Positions 50,165 through 58,588 of a DNA stretch of 64,000 nt are shown here, in pieces (the first letter of the stretch is position 1; the number at the start of each line of letters is the position of its first letter). Under the pieces are notes generated by a model. That model was not told the origin of the DNA. It worked only from the letters and a program-made list of their open reading frames with translations, and did no database searches. The DNA is from Halomontanus rarus (GTDB lineage: Archaea; Halobacteriota; Halobacteria; Halobacteriales; Natrialbaceae): the NCBI RefSeq assembly GCF_017357405.1, contig NZ_CP071597.1, positions 3,286,001 through 3,350,000 of the forward strand, written 5' to 3'. Made by a program: the position numbers and the translations under genes.

Positions 50165-51250
50165 TCAATCGGTCGCGGATGGATCTGCGATCGGCGGATG
50201 TTCCTCACGTTCGACGGCAGAACTCGAGGGATCTTCGCTCGAGTGGGTCTCGCCGAAGACCGTCAGCGCCGCTTTGAACACCGCGAGAAGGACGGGTCCG
50301 AGGAACAGCCCCATGATTCCCAGCAGGTAGAGTCCGCCGATGACGCCGATCAGGACGACCGCGGGGTGCAGTCCCGACTCGTGATCGACGAAGATCGCCC
50401 GCAGGTAGTTGTCCACCAGCGAGAGGACGGTGACCCCGTAGAGTGCGAGCGCGAGCGCGTTCGCCGCGTCGCCGCTGACGAACAGGTAGCCGACGGCCGG
50501 CCCCCACACCAGCCAGACACCGACGATCGGCAGGAACGAGACGACGATCATGACGACGGTCCAGAAGGCGACGTTGGAGACGTCGAAGAGGGCGAGGCCG
50601 ATTCCGCCCAGAACCCCCTCGACGAGCGCGACGAGCACGTGACTCTTGATCACCGCCCACGTCACCGCGTCGATCTCCGTAAACAGCGCCTCCCGAACCT
50701 CGTCTTCGAGCGGTGCGACCCGCCGAACCCACTCGACGAACGCCGCGCCGTCGACGAGGAGGTAGTACAGCAAGAAGAGACAGACCATCACGCCGACGCT
50801 CATCTCGATCGTCGCGTTGAGCAACCCGACCAGCTCGAGCAACATCCTCTCGAGCGACGTCGCCAGAACCCGTTCGGCTTCCGCGAGCGCGATCGTTTCG
50901 GCGGTCTCGAGTGAGGCGGCGTCGATTCCGAGTTCCTCGAGTGCGATCTCACGGACCGCCTCGACGACCGCTGCCTGATCGATATCGGCCAGAAACGACG
51001 AGACCGTCTGGAGGACGACGATCGAGACGAGCAACACCGGAACGACGGCCCCGACGATGGCGAGGGCAGTGAGTAGCGTCGCGGAGATCCGGGGTCCGAC
51101 GACCGGCGCCAGTCGGTCCTGAATCGGCGCGAGAACGAACGCGAGTAACCCGGCGGCGACGACGTACTGGAGGAGCGGCGCGACGATCAGGGCGGCGAGG
51201 CCGCCGAACACGGCGATCATCAGCGCGAAGAACGCGGTTCGAACGTCCAT
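50165..51250 (-). CDS. AI-2E family transporter (PerM/YdiK-like)
   Basis: 361 aa with about eight membrane helices in the AI-2E layout: two N-terminal hairpins, a long amphipathic region (about 85-145), then a core with LLYYLLVDGAAFVEWVRRVAPL, EGVLGGIGLALF, LPIVGVWLVWGPA and the C-terminal DNYLRAIFVDHESGLHPAVVLIGVIGG-type signature. The family includes exporters and Na+/H+ antiporters; the AI-2 link is not assumed in archaea. Acidic C-terminal tail. ATG 51250. Divergent from nothing close; it stands alone. Confidence 0.88.
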   Translation of the reverse strand: MDVRTAFFALMIAVFGGLAALIVAPLLQYVVAAGLLAFVLAPIQDRLAPVVGPRISATLLTALAIVGAVVPVLLVSIVVLQTVSSFLADIDQAAVVEAVREIALEELGIDAASLETAETIALAEAERVLATSLERMLLELVGLLNATIEMSVGVMVCLFLLYYLLVDGAAFVEWVRRVAPLEDEVREALFTEIDAVTWAVIKSHVLVALVEGVLGGIGLALFDVSNVAFWTVVMIVVSFLPIVGVWLVWGPAVGYLFVSGDAANALALALYGVTVLSLVDNYLRAIFVDHESGLHPAVVLIGVIGGLYLLGIMGLFLGPVLLAVFKAALTVFGETHSSEDPSSSAVEREEHPPIADPSATD

Positions 51251-51379
51251 GTCTCGACATGTCTCCCTCGGGTCCTAAACGTTGGTATTCGTGACAGTGT
51301 ATTCAGCTAACACTCTCGGGTCGAACCGGAAAACGGCGCACCTCGAGCGGAGGGGGCGACCGTCGGCATCACGGCCGAT

Positions 51380-51817
51380 CTACAGCGTCGCGAACGCCTC
51401 GCCGACCATCGCGCCCGTCTCGTCGACGATTTCCTGCCACTGCTCGTCGTCGGGGGCGATTCCGAGCAGGCGAGCGATCTTCATGATCGAGACGTGGTAG
51501 ACGACCTGCCGACCGGGTTCTTCCTCCCAGACGACGACGTTACAGGGGAAGAGCCCGCCCATCTTCTCGGTGACGTCGAGGACGCGATCCGCGATCGCGG
51601 GGTTACACGCACCGAGAACGTAGTACGGATCGCGGTCAGCATCGACCTTCTCGTTGAGCAACTCCGACGGCGAGAACTCGACGGGGACGCCGAACCCGGC
51701 GTCCGTGAACACCTCGCGGGTGTGTTCGATCGCCTCGTCGTGGTCCATCTCGAGGACCGTGCGGTGCTCGCCGTAGTCGTCGGGGTCGATCTGCGTCGGG
51801 TCGATCGGGAGCGTCAT
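51380..51817 (-). CDS. DUF302 family protein
   Basis: 145 aa. DUF302 pattern: a mixed alpha/beta fold with DHDEAIEHTREVFTDAGFGVPVEF, VLGACNPAIADRVLD and LFPCNVVVWEEEPGRQVVYHVSI. The GACNP and FPCNVVV segments are the family's signature and place two Cys residues near each other. Function unknown; some members are linked to metal or redox stress. ATG 51817. Confidence 0.88.
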   Translation of the reverse strand: MTLPIDPTQIDPDDYGEHRTVLEMDHDEAIEHTREVFTDAGFGVPVEFSPSELLNEKVDADRDPYYVLGACNPAIADRVLDVTEKMGGLFPCNVVVWEEEPGRQVVYHVSIMKIARLLGIAPDDEQWQEIVDETGAMVGEAFATL

Positions 51818-51884
51818 AGCCGTTCCTTCGTGGACGCGCAGGATAAATCGCCGCGTCGACGACGAACGGTGACGCTCGATCGAC

Positions 51885-52643
51885 TCACAGCGGGATCGGC
51901 ACCCAGTCGAGGTATCGCAACGCCGGTGTCGGGTCGAACAGCGGATCGTGAAGGACGAGCCAGTCCAGCAGGACGAGGCCGGCGCCGTGGGCGATCACGG
52001 AGGGGAGAATCGAGTTCGACTTGTAGTCGACGGCGCCGAAGAGGACGTCCGTCGGCCCCGACAGCAGGAACTCGAGCGGCGGCTTGCCGATGTGGTGGAA
52101 CATGTAGACGACCGGGCTGATGAAGACCGCCACGAATCCGAGGTCTTTGACGCCGACACAGAGCAGTCCCCGGTAGTAGGTTTCCGTGGCTAATGCGAGA
52201 AAGAACAGCATCACCGCGTGCGGGACGAACTCGCCCGGTGCGGTCGAGGTCTCCCAGAGCGGATAGAACGCTCGGATCGACGGGAGCGTCGAGCCCACGA
52301 GGTAGAACGGCAACACGAACAGCGAGAGCAAGACCGCGTTGCGGACCGCCACGCGGTCGATTCGCCAGCCGATGTGCTCGCCGTGGGTCAGCGCGAGCGC
52401 CATCGGGCCGGCGAACAGGAAGAGCCCGTCGTACAGCAGTCGATTGTACAGCCCCGACTGGACGAGGTTCGTCCAGAGGACGGTCACCAACGCGCCGGTC
52501 AACAGCGATCGCTGAACCCACGTCAGATCGGCGAGACGAGCGCGGAGTCGGTGGAAACCGGACCGAACGTCGACTTCGGTGGTGGCGTCAGCCCCGACTT
52601 CGGCTCCAGTTTCGGCTCCCGATTCGGTTCCACTCTCGTCCAT
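51885..52643 (-). CDS. CPBP-type intramembrane protease, variant active site
   Basis: 252 aa with six to seven membrane helices. The CPBP/Rce1 motif region reads LATETYYRGLL where the family has EExxxR: the second Glu and the Arg are kept, but the first Glu is Thr. The later His motifs are MFHHIGKP and VIAHGAGLVLL. Without the first Glu the protein may not be catalytic, although some CPBP members tolerate substitutions. N-terminus is acidic (DESGTESGAETGAEVG). ATG 52643 is used; GTG codons just upstream are alternatives. A DUF302 gene follows downstream. Confidence 0.75.
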   Translation of the reverse strand: MDESGTESGAETGAEVGADATTEVDVRSGFHRLRARLADLTWVQRSLLTGALVTVLWTNLVQSGLYNRLLYDGLFLFAGPMALALTHGEHIGWRIDRVAVRNAVLLSLFVLPFYLVGSTLPSIRAFYPLWETSTAPGEFVPHAVMLFFLALATETYYRGLLCVGVKDLGFVAVFISPVVYMFHHIGKPPLEFLLSGPTDVLFGAVDYKSNSILPSVIAHGAGLVLLDWLVLHDPLFDPTPALRYLDWVPIPL

Positions 52644-52655
52644 CACCACGGCTCC

Positions 52656-52943
52656 CTACTGATCTGCGGTCGGAACCGGGCCGGTCCCGACGACCTCGCG
52701 GACGTGCGTCTCGAACTCCTGGTGGCGCTCGAAGTACGTCTGGTCGATTTCGGCGATCACAGCCGCGAGCTCGCGGGGGCCTTCCGGCGTCCGAATGACG
52801 CTCTCGCCCTCGAGGCGGTCGATCTCGCTGGCTTCGATCGGCCAGGTGAGTCGGGACGTCACTCGAGCGAGCGGTGCGCCCTCGACGGGCGTCCGCTCGC
52901 CGAGTTCCACTTCGGGTTCCGAGTCGTCTTCCTCGTCGCTCAT
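52656..52943 (-). CDS. DUF5789 family protein
   Basis: 95-aa small acidic haloarchaeal protein: VELGERTPVEGAPLARVTSRLTWP, then EIDRLEGESVIRTPEGPRELAAVI and QTYFERRQEF-like HQEFETHVREVVGTGPVP. These blocks define DUF5789 as I recall it. Soluble, function unknown. Start ATG 52943 (MSDEEDDSEPEVELG). Its stop lies 12 bases before the CPBP start, so they are likely one operon. Confidence 0.82.
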   Translation of the reverse strand: MSDEEDDSEPEVELGERTPVEGAPLARVTSRLTWPIEASEIDRLEGESVIRTPEGPRELAAVIAEIDQTYFERHQEFETHVREVVGTGPVPTADQ

Positions 52944-53064
52944 AGCGGTGGGTTTGCGAGCGCTTCGATTCAAGCTTTCGCTTCCGACCGGTTCGTGAAT
53001 CATCTACTAAATTGACAGTTTGTCTGACGTACTGTTTTGTGGACCGAGGCCGAACCCATCGAGC

Positions 53065-53991
53065 ATGACCAGCCTGACGGACGTCTACGAAGGAAACGCG
53101 CGGGAGGTGTCGAGCTACCGCCGACTGTACGCGGGGACGGCACTCGTCCTTGCCGGCGCGCTCCTCGCCATTCTGGGCGTCGTCGTGGCGACGACCGATC
53201 TCTTCGCGGCTCGCGTCGGCACCGAGTTCGGTCCCGTCAAGTGGGCCGGAATCCTCGCCGGAATCGGTGTTCCAGCGGCGCTCGTCGGCGTCTTCACCGT
53301 CTTACCCGCCGGGAGACGGGTGCGGGCCGCCGCCGCCATCGGCTCGAGTCTCTGCCTGCTCGGCGTCGCCCTCTTCTGGCACGCCTACCCGGATCACTGG
53401 CGCGGCCACGGCGACGACCTGACGTTGCTCGTCTCCGCCGTCTACCTGCTCGGCCTGTTCATCGCGCTGTGGTGTCTGTTCACCGGCATCGTCACTTTCA
53501 AAACCCGGAACGATCCGGGCGGGATGCTCGAGATGAACGTCACGCGCCGGAACGAGACGAAGGTGGTGGAAGTCGAGAACGGCGATTCGGGCGGGATGGG
53601 CGGTGTCGGGTTCCTCGGCGGAACGCCGGACGGAGAGGTGGAGACGCAGACGAATCAGTCGCAGGCACAGTCACAGAATCAGGGAACCGCGGCGACCGAA
53701 ACGCGACCCCGGTCGCCGATGGCCGGAACGCCCACCAGCGACGGGGGCTCGGCGGCGTCGGACATCTCCTCGCCGCTCGACGGCCCGAGCGCGGGTCGAG
53801 ACGCCGAAATCGTCGATCCACCGACGGAACCAACACAAAAACGGGAGCAAGCCGACCAGTACTGTGGCAACTGCACGCACTTCCAGTACGTCCGGTCGTC
53901 TTCGGGGATGCAACCGTACTGCGCCCGCCACGACGAGGTCATGGACGACATGGACGCCTGCGAGGAGTGGACGCCGAATCGGCAGTCGTAG
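53065..53991 (+). CDS. Haloarchaeal membrane protein with C-terminal Cys cluster (DUF7139-like)
   Basis: 308 aa. Four membrane helices in the N-terminal half (about 25-47, 58-80, 88-105 and 118-140), a conserved NVTRRNETKVVEVENGD-type segment after them, a Gly/Gln/Thr/Ser-rich disordered stretch (180-262) and a compact C-terminal cysteine motif CGNCTHFQYVR...YCARHDEVMDDMDACEEW (four Cys and one His), suggestive of a metal or iron-sulfur site. The stop TAG lies inside a CAG-TCN repeat. ATG 53065. Family name from memory; function unknown. Confidence 0.75.
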   Translation: MTSLTDVYEGNAREVSSYRRLYAGTALVLAGALLAILGVVVATTDLFAARVGTEFGPVKWAGILAGIGVPAALVGVFTVLPAGRRVRAAAAIGSSLCLLGVALFWHAYPDHWRGHGDDLTLLVSAVYLLGLFIALWCLFTGIVTFKTRNDPGGMLEMNVTRRNETKVVEVENGDSGGMGGVGFLGGTPDGEVETQTNQSQAQSQNQGTAATETRPRSPMAGTPTSDGGSAASDISSPLDGPSAGRDAEIVDPPTEPTQKREQADQYCGNCTHFQYVRSSSGMQPYCARHDEVMDDMDACEEWTPNRQS

Positions 53992-54025
53992 TCGTAGTCG
54001 CAGTCGCAGTCACAGTAACGGTAAC
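53984..54025 (+). repeat. Hexamer repeat (AGTCGT/AGTCGC) across a stop codon
   Basis: Seven AGTCNN-type hexamers run from 53984 to 54025. In the frame of the upstream gene they read CAG-TCG, TAG-TCG, TAG-TCG, CAG-TCG, CAG-TCA, CAG, TAA, i.e. a Gln-Ser array interrupted by two amber codons. Confidence 0.8.
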
Positions 54026-54083
54026 AGTACCCGCCGGCTACGATTCAGTCTCCGTTTTCCGAACACTCCCGATTCGACGTCCG

Positions 54084-54686
54084 TCAAGACTCCCAGCCGA
54101 ACACACCCGGAAGTTCGCCGAATCCGTCTCCGGAGTACCGATGTGCCTCCCAGCCGACGGCACTGGCACCCTCGAGGTCGGCGTCACTGTCCCCGACCAT
54201 CGCGTACTCGTCGGCCGGTAACCGCGCCTCGAGTCGCTCGAACGGCGCGGGGTCGGGCTTGTGCGCCCCGACGTCGTAGGAGGCGACGACGCGCTCGACG
54301 TACTCCTCGAGGCCGGCCGCGCGGAGCTTGGTGAGTTGCCACTCCCGGACGCCGTTGGTGAGGACGCCGAGTCTGTACCCGTCCTCGGCGAGCCGCTCGA
54401 GGTCCGCTGCGGCGTTTTCTGGCGACTGAGACAGTTGCGCTTCGCGCGTCCTGAGCGAGTCGGTCAGGGTATCGGGGTCGGCGTCGACGTCGATCGCGTC
54501 GAACGCACCGCGAATCGGATCGGGTTCGCACGCTCGGAAGCGCTCGGAGAAGGCGTCGAAATAGGCCTCGAGCGTCTCGTCGGTCGCCTGCCCACCCGCC
54601 GCCGTGATCGCGCCGGCGAGCACCCGCTCGTACGGTCGGTCGAATTCCAGGAGCGTTCCGTCGAGGTCGAAGACGATGGCGCGCAT
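54084..54686 (-). CDS. HAD-superfamily hydrolase
   Basis: 200-aa phosphatase-fold protein. Motif I DLDGTLLEFDRP (nucleophile Asp8), motif II Thr in VLTNGVREWQ, motif III Lys in GAHKPDPAPF and motif IV GDSDADLEGA are all present, so catalytic residues are intact. A helical cap (about 18-85) marks subfamily IA. Substrate unknown (phosphoglycolate or sugar-phosphate phosphatases are candidates). ATG 54686. Alone on the minus strand. Confidence 0.88.
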   Translation of the reverse strand: MRAIVFDLDGTLLEFDRPYERVLAGAITAAGGQATDETLEAYFDAFSERFRACEPDPIRGAFDAIDVDADPDTLTDSLRTREAQLSQSPENAAADLERLAEDGYRLGVLTNGVREWQLTKLRAAGLEEYVERVVASYDVGAHKPDPAPFERLEARLPADEYAMVGDSDADLEGASAVGWEAHRYSGDGFGELPGVFGWES

Positions 54687-54798
54687 ACGGTCGTGTTATC
54701 GCCGACGCGGAAAAATACGGGCGTGATTCGCTGCCACGGGGCGTGTTCGATCCGACCCCGGTCCGATCTCGCTCGAGCGAGGGTCGACCCCGATCCGC

Positions 54799-55284
54799 TC
54801 ACACACCCACTGCCTGTCGACCGTACTCGAGACTCAACTGCGGTATTCGGTAGATGACCAGCCCGGCGAGGACGAGTTCTGCACCGGTGACGACGACCGT
54901 CACGAGGTCGGCGCGCTCGCTCGAGACGGTGACGCCGATCGGAAGGCCGAACTCCTTCTTCCAGACCGGGTAGAACAGCGCGATACCGCGTTTGCTCCCC
55001 GCCACGTCGAGAACGTAGTGGGTCAGGATACCGATCCAGACGAATTCGAGGTTACCGAAGAAGTACGGAAACGCGACGAAACCGACGAGAATCGGCAGGT
55101 TGTGCAACGTCTTTCGGTGGCGGCCGAACGCCGTGTCGACGTCGGGAAACAGCGCACCGAGGACGACAGGAACGCCGATCTCGACGATCTTCGCGAACGT
55201 CACCTCGGTTCCCGCCGGCTCGAGGAGATACCCCAGTCCGATCGCCAGCAGCGCTGCGTTGAGCACGTGGCCCTTCTTGTTCAT
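54799..55284 (-). CDS. Membrane-bound metal-dependent hydrolase (YdjM-type)
   Basis: 161 aa with four hydrophobic segments. The metal ligands are in NKKGHVLNA (His6), FPDVDTAFGRHRKTLHN (Asp, Asp, His, His) and ILTHYVLDV (His, Asp), which match the LexA-binding/YdjM-like family of zinc membrane hydrolases. Substrate unknown. ATG 55284 (MNKKGHVLNAALLAIG) is the only credible start. Confidence 0.88.
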   Translation of the reverse strand: MNKKGHVLNAALLAIGLGYLLEPAGTEVTFAKIVEIGVPVVLGALFPDVDTAFGRHRKTLHNLPILVGFVAFPYFFGNLEFVWIGILTHYVLDVAGSKRGIALFYPVWKKEFGLPIGVTVSSERADLVTVVVTGAELVLAGLVIYRIPQLSLEYGRQAVGV

Positions 55285-55430
55285 CTACCATCCCCTCGTG
55301 AGTCGAGGATTGAATAGTTTTCTTCCGTGGACTGTCTCGTCTCGTGAGGTGCGGTTCGCGAACGGATCCGTCGGAAACTCAGGAACGGGGATCGATCCCT
55401 GCGTTCGGGAGAGCGGGCCGAGAGAAAGAC

Positions 55431-56066
55431 TCACTCCTCGAACTCGAGACGCTCCTCGCCGGCCGTCAGCGCGACCTCCCAGTTCGGCCCGTCCCGAACG
55501 TCGGGAAGCGGCGTCGGCGGATCGGGATCGGCGGCCGGTTCCTGACCGCCGATCGGTCGATGCCACCACTGAACGTCGTGCCACTCCTCGAGCATGTAGC
55601 CCGCATCGGGAAAGACGCCGATGCGCTCGAATCCCATCCGTTCGTGGAAGCGCGCGCTCTCGGGGTTCGGGATCGTCGAGGCGGCGTAGACTCCCTGATA
55701 GCCCTGCAACGCGAGGATCTCGAACAGCGACGTGTACAGGCCCGTCGCCACGCCCGAGCGGCGCGCGTCGGCGGCGACGTACACCGAGAGTTCGACGACC
55801 CACCGGTAGGCCGGCATCGAGCGAAGCGAGCCGGCCTTCGCGTAGCCGACGACCTCGCCGTCGCGTTCGCAGACGAGCCAGGGGGAGGTCTCGAGGGTCG
55901 ACTCGATCCGGTCGGCCAGCTCCGCCTCCGTCGGCGGCGTCTCTTCGAACGTGATCGGCGTCGACTCGACGAACGGTTCGTAGATCGACCGGACCGCGTC
56001 CGCGTCGCCGGACGTCGCGAGGCGGATTCGAGCGTTCGCGTCCGTACCCGTCTCTCCGTCTCTCAT
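55431..56066 (-). CDS. GNAT N-acetyltransferase (phosphinothricin/methionine-sulfoximine type)
   Basis: 211 aa. The GNAT fold shows IRLATSGDADAVRSIYEPFVESTPITFEE, VVELSVYVAADARRSGVATGLY (acetyl-CoA loop R-x-x-G-x-A/T) and NPESARFHERMGFERIG; the FEE...WHDVQWWHRPIG pattern is that of the Pat/MnaT branch acting on amino acid analogues. The C-terminus carries a 45-residue acidic extension with no match. ATG 56066. Confidence 0.9.
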   Translation of the reverse strand: MRDGETGTDANARIRLATSGDADAVRSIYEPFVESTPITFEETPPTEAELADRIESTLETSPWLVCERDGEVVGYAKAGSLRSMPAYRWVVELSVYVAADARRSGVATGLYTSLFEILALQGYQGVYAASTIPNPESARFHERMGFERIGVFPDAGYMLEEWHDVQWWHRPIGGQEPAADPDPPTPLPDVRDGPNWEVALTAGEERLEFEE

Positions 56067-56137
56067 GAATAGGAACCGCCTGCGGGACTCAATACCTCTT
56101 GCGATCGAACGGCCCGCCGCAACCAGCCGCCGGAGCG

Positions 56138-56659
56138 CTATCGAGACCGCTCGCCCTCGAGTTCGGCCAGCAGATCCTCGAGCGCCCGCTCGACGGTCTG
56201 AGCTCGCACCGCCGCGCGGTCGCCGTCGAACTCGTAGCGGGAGACGGTCGCGTACGAGGACTCGCTCCCCCACGGGCCGGCGTAGGCGACGCCGATGTAG
56301 ACGGTGCCGACGGGCGTGTCCTCTTTCCCGCCGGTGGGGCCGGCGACGCCGGTCACCGACACGCCCCAGTCTACGTCCGCGACGTCGCGGACGCCGCGGG
56401 CCATCTCGCGGGCGACCGGTTCGGAGACCGCACCGTGCTCGTCCAGCGCCTCGCGACTCACGCCGAGGTGACGGCGCTTGGCGTCGTAGGCGTAGGTCGT
56501 CAGACCGGAATCGAAGTAGTCGCTGGCCCCCGGCACCGCCGTGATGGCGGCGCCGACGAGTCCGCCGGTACACGATTCGGCGACGGCGAGGGTGTCCCCG
56601 GCGTCGCGAAACGCGTCGGCGACGTCCATCGGGAGGTCGCGGTCGATGTCGTCGTTCAT
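56138..56659 (-). CDS. CinA-family nicotinamide-nucleotide amidase
   Basis: 173-aa stand-alone CinA C-terminal domain (PncC type): VAESCTGGLVGAAITAVPGASDYF, LTTYAYDAKRRHLGV and VTGVAGPTGGKEDTPVGTVYIG cover the active-site Ser-Lys and glycine-rich motifs. It deamidates NMN in pyridine-nucleotide recycling. The molybdopterin-like half of full CinA is absent, as usual in archaea. ATG 56659 (MNDDIDRDLPMDVADAF). Divergent from the aminotransferase gene. Confidence 0.9.
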   Translation of the reverse strand: MNDDIDRDLPMDVADAFRDAGDTLAVAESCTGGLVGAAITAVPGASDYFDSGLTTYAYDAKRRHLGVSREALDEHGAVSEPVAREMARGVRDVADVDWGVSVTGVAGPTGGKEDTPVGTVYIGVAYAGPWGSESSYATVSRYEFDGDRAAVRAQTVERALEDLLAELEGERSR

Positions 56660-56825
56660 GTCTCGAGGGAGGGGACCAGGCTCCGTCAAAGCCGTGGTTG
56701 CAGTCGCGTCGGCTCGGTCGCCCTCGTCTCCGTCGCCGTCACCGTGCCCTCGAGACGCGCGAACCGCTTCGGCGTCACGAAACTGCGGCGAAAGAACCAC
56801 GGCGCGGGCCCTCCCACACCCTCGC

Positions 56826-57926
56826 ATGGAGTACGAGACGCCGCTTTTCTTCCACGTCATGCGCTACGCGGTACGGGCGGACCGCGACGTGATCGACATG
56901 GTCAGCGGAAACCCCGACTGGGAGCCGCCGGCGGCCCTTCGCGACGGCCTCCACGAGTACGCCGACCTCGAGAGCGACCGGTTCCAGTACCCGCCCAGCG
57001 ACGGCCTCCTCGAGTTGCGCGAGGAAATCGCCGCTCGCCGCGGGGTCGACCGCGAGCAGGTGATCGTCACCAACGGCGCCGGGGAGGCCAACTACCTCGC
57101 GATGGCCCGCGCGCTCGAGCGCGGTTCGGGATCTGAGGTCCTGCTCACCGACCCCGTCTACCCCTACTATCCGGGGAAGACGACCATGCTCGGCGGAACC
57201 CAGCGATTCGTAGAGACGGCCGAAGACGGCCAACTCGAGCCCGCGGCGGTCCGCGAGGCGGCCAGCGAGGAGACGGCCTGCATCGTGGTCAACACGCCGA
57301 ACAACCCGACCGGCGCGGTGTATCCCGAGGAGACGATGGCGGAACTGGTCTCCATCGCCGAGGAGTACGACGCCGTCCTCGTGAGCGACGAGGTGTACGA
57401 CCACTACGACCTCTCGGGGGAGTTCGCGAGCGCGCTCGCGACCGAGTCAGCCCACCGGGTCGTCACCAACGCCTTCTCGAAGTCGCTGGCCATCACCGGC
57501 TTCCGGGTCGGCTACGCGATCTTTCCGCCGGAACTGGTCGAGAACGCGAAGAGCCGTCACATGCTGGTCAACGTCGCCGGCAGCCGTCCCGCCCAGTACG
57601 CCGTCGCCCACGCGCTCTTCGAGACCGGGCCCGAGTACTACGAGGCCAACCGCGAGTTGCTGGCCGACCGCGTCGACACCTTCACCGACGCCCTCGACGC
57701 CGCCGGCGCCGAGTACACCCGTCCCGACGGCGCGTTCTACGTGCTGGCTCGGTTCGACGGCTATCCGGGGACGCTCGAGAACGTCGAGCGACTGATCGAC
57801 GAGGCCGGTGTCGCAGGGATGCCCGGCGAGGCGTTCGGCTCCTCGCGGGAGGCGTGGCTCCGGTTCGCGCTGGTCACGCCGCGCGTCGAGGAGGCGGCCG
57901 AGCGGCTGGCGACGTACTTCGAGTGA
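56826..57926 (+). CDS. Pyridoxal-phosphate aminotransferase, class I/II
   Basis: 366 aa. The PLP Lys is in TNAFSKSLAITGFRVGYA; NTPNNPTGAVYPEE is the conserved Asn-Pro motif, SDEVYDHYDL binds PLP, and FALVTPRVEEAAERL near the end holds the substrate Arg. Start ATG 56826 (MEYETPLFFHVMRYAV); the longer frame upstream is antisense to cinA. Substrate cannot be told among aspartate, aromatic and related aminotransferases. Confidence 0.92.
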   Translation: MEYETPLFFHVMRYAVRADRDVIDMVSGNPDWEPPAALRDGLHEYADLESDRFQYPPSDGLLELREEIAARRGVDREQVIVTNGAGEANYLAMARALERGSGSEVLLTDPVYPYYPGKTTMLGGTQRFVETAEDGQLEPAAVREAASEETACIVVNTPNNPTGAVYPEETMAELVSIAEEYDAVLVSDEVYDHYDLSGEFASALATESAHRVVTNAFSKSLAITGFRVGYAIFPPELVENAKSRHMLVNVAGSRPAQYAVAHALFETGPEYYEANRELLADRVDTFTDALDAAGAEYTRPDGAFYVLARFDGYPGTLENVERLIDEAGVAGMPGEAFGSSREAWLRFALVTPRVEEAAERLATYFE

Positions 57927-58053
57927 CCGTGATCGATTGTCCGCTCGACGAACTGTTCGGCGATCCACACCATCCCTCCCAAGAGACAGTCACCCATAAA
58001 GAACGAACACTTGCAGGCGAACACACTCGATAATCGTCGACTAGTGGATAGCC

Positions 58054-58362
58054 ATGTCGGATATCGCAGACCTCGTCGAAACGGGATTCGGGGCGATGGT
58101 CCTCGCGTTCGGGGTCGTGGCCGGCACCGCAGTGTACTCGGCCGGGTCGATCGAGACGCTGCCGGACACGGTCGACCGGTTCACGGCGGCACTCTCGATG
58201 ACGTTCCTGCCGGCGCTCTCGCTGGCCGCGTGGCCGAACCTCGTCGCCGGGAGTGCCGGAGTCGGGTCGGCGTGGACACTCGAGGAATCGACACAACACC
58301 GGCTCGCGGTGTTCGTCGCCGTCTACGTGTTCCTCGCGGTGGTGCTCCACTCGCTGCTGTGA
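58054..58362 (+). CDS. Small three-helix membrane protein
   Basis: 102 aa with three hydrophobic segments (about 12-31, 47-66 and 83-102) and no charged core. A haloarchaeal orphan-like protein; I do not recognise it. ATG 58054 (MSDIADLVETGFGAM). It converges on the small gene that follows. Confidence 0.65.
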   Translation: MSDIADLVETGFGAMVLAFGVVAGTAVYSAGSIETLPDTVDRFTAALSMTFLPALSLAAWPNLVAGSAGVGSAWTLEESTQHRLAVFVAVYVFLAVVLHSLL

Positions 58363-58417
58363 TCGGTTCGTCCGGGGTCCGGGCCTCGAGCGTGTGTCCG
58401 AGCGGGCGCGGCTCCGT

Positions 58418-58588
58418 TTAGCCCCGATCGAACCCCGCCCCGAGTGCGACACCGATCGCCACGCCCATCGGCAGCCAGAGTGCCAGATTGTCCGTCGAGA
58501 TGCCAATCGCGGTGCCGATCGCGATGCCGAGTGCGAGACCGGTCCCCATCTCGCCTCCGCCCGTTCCGGCGTCGTTCGAATCGCTCAT
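58418..58588 (-). CDS. 56-aa Gly-rich membrane mini-protein
   Basis: A polar N-terminus (SDSNDAGTGGGEMG) followed by one or two close-packed helices GTGLALGIAIGTAIGISTDN and LWLPMGVAIGVALGAGF with repeated GxxxG steps, the glycine-zipper pattern of helix-packing mini-proteins. ATG 58588; the longer frame is unconserved. Function unknown; it might partner the small membrane protein encoded opposite. Confidence 0.6.
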   Translation of the reverse strand: MSDSNDAGTGGGEMGTGLALGIAIGTAIGISTDNLALWLPMGVAIGVALGAGFDRG

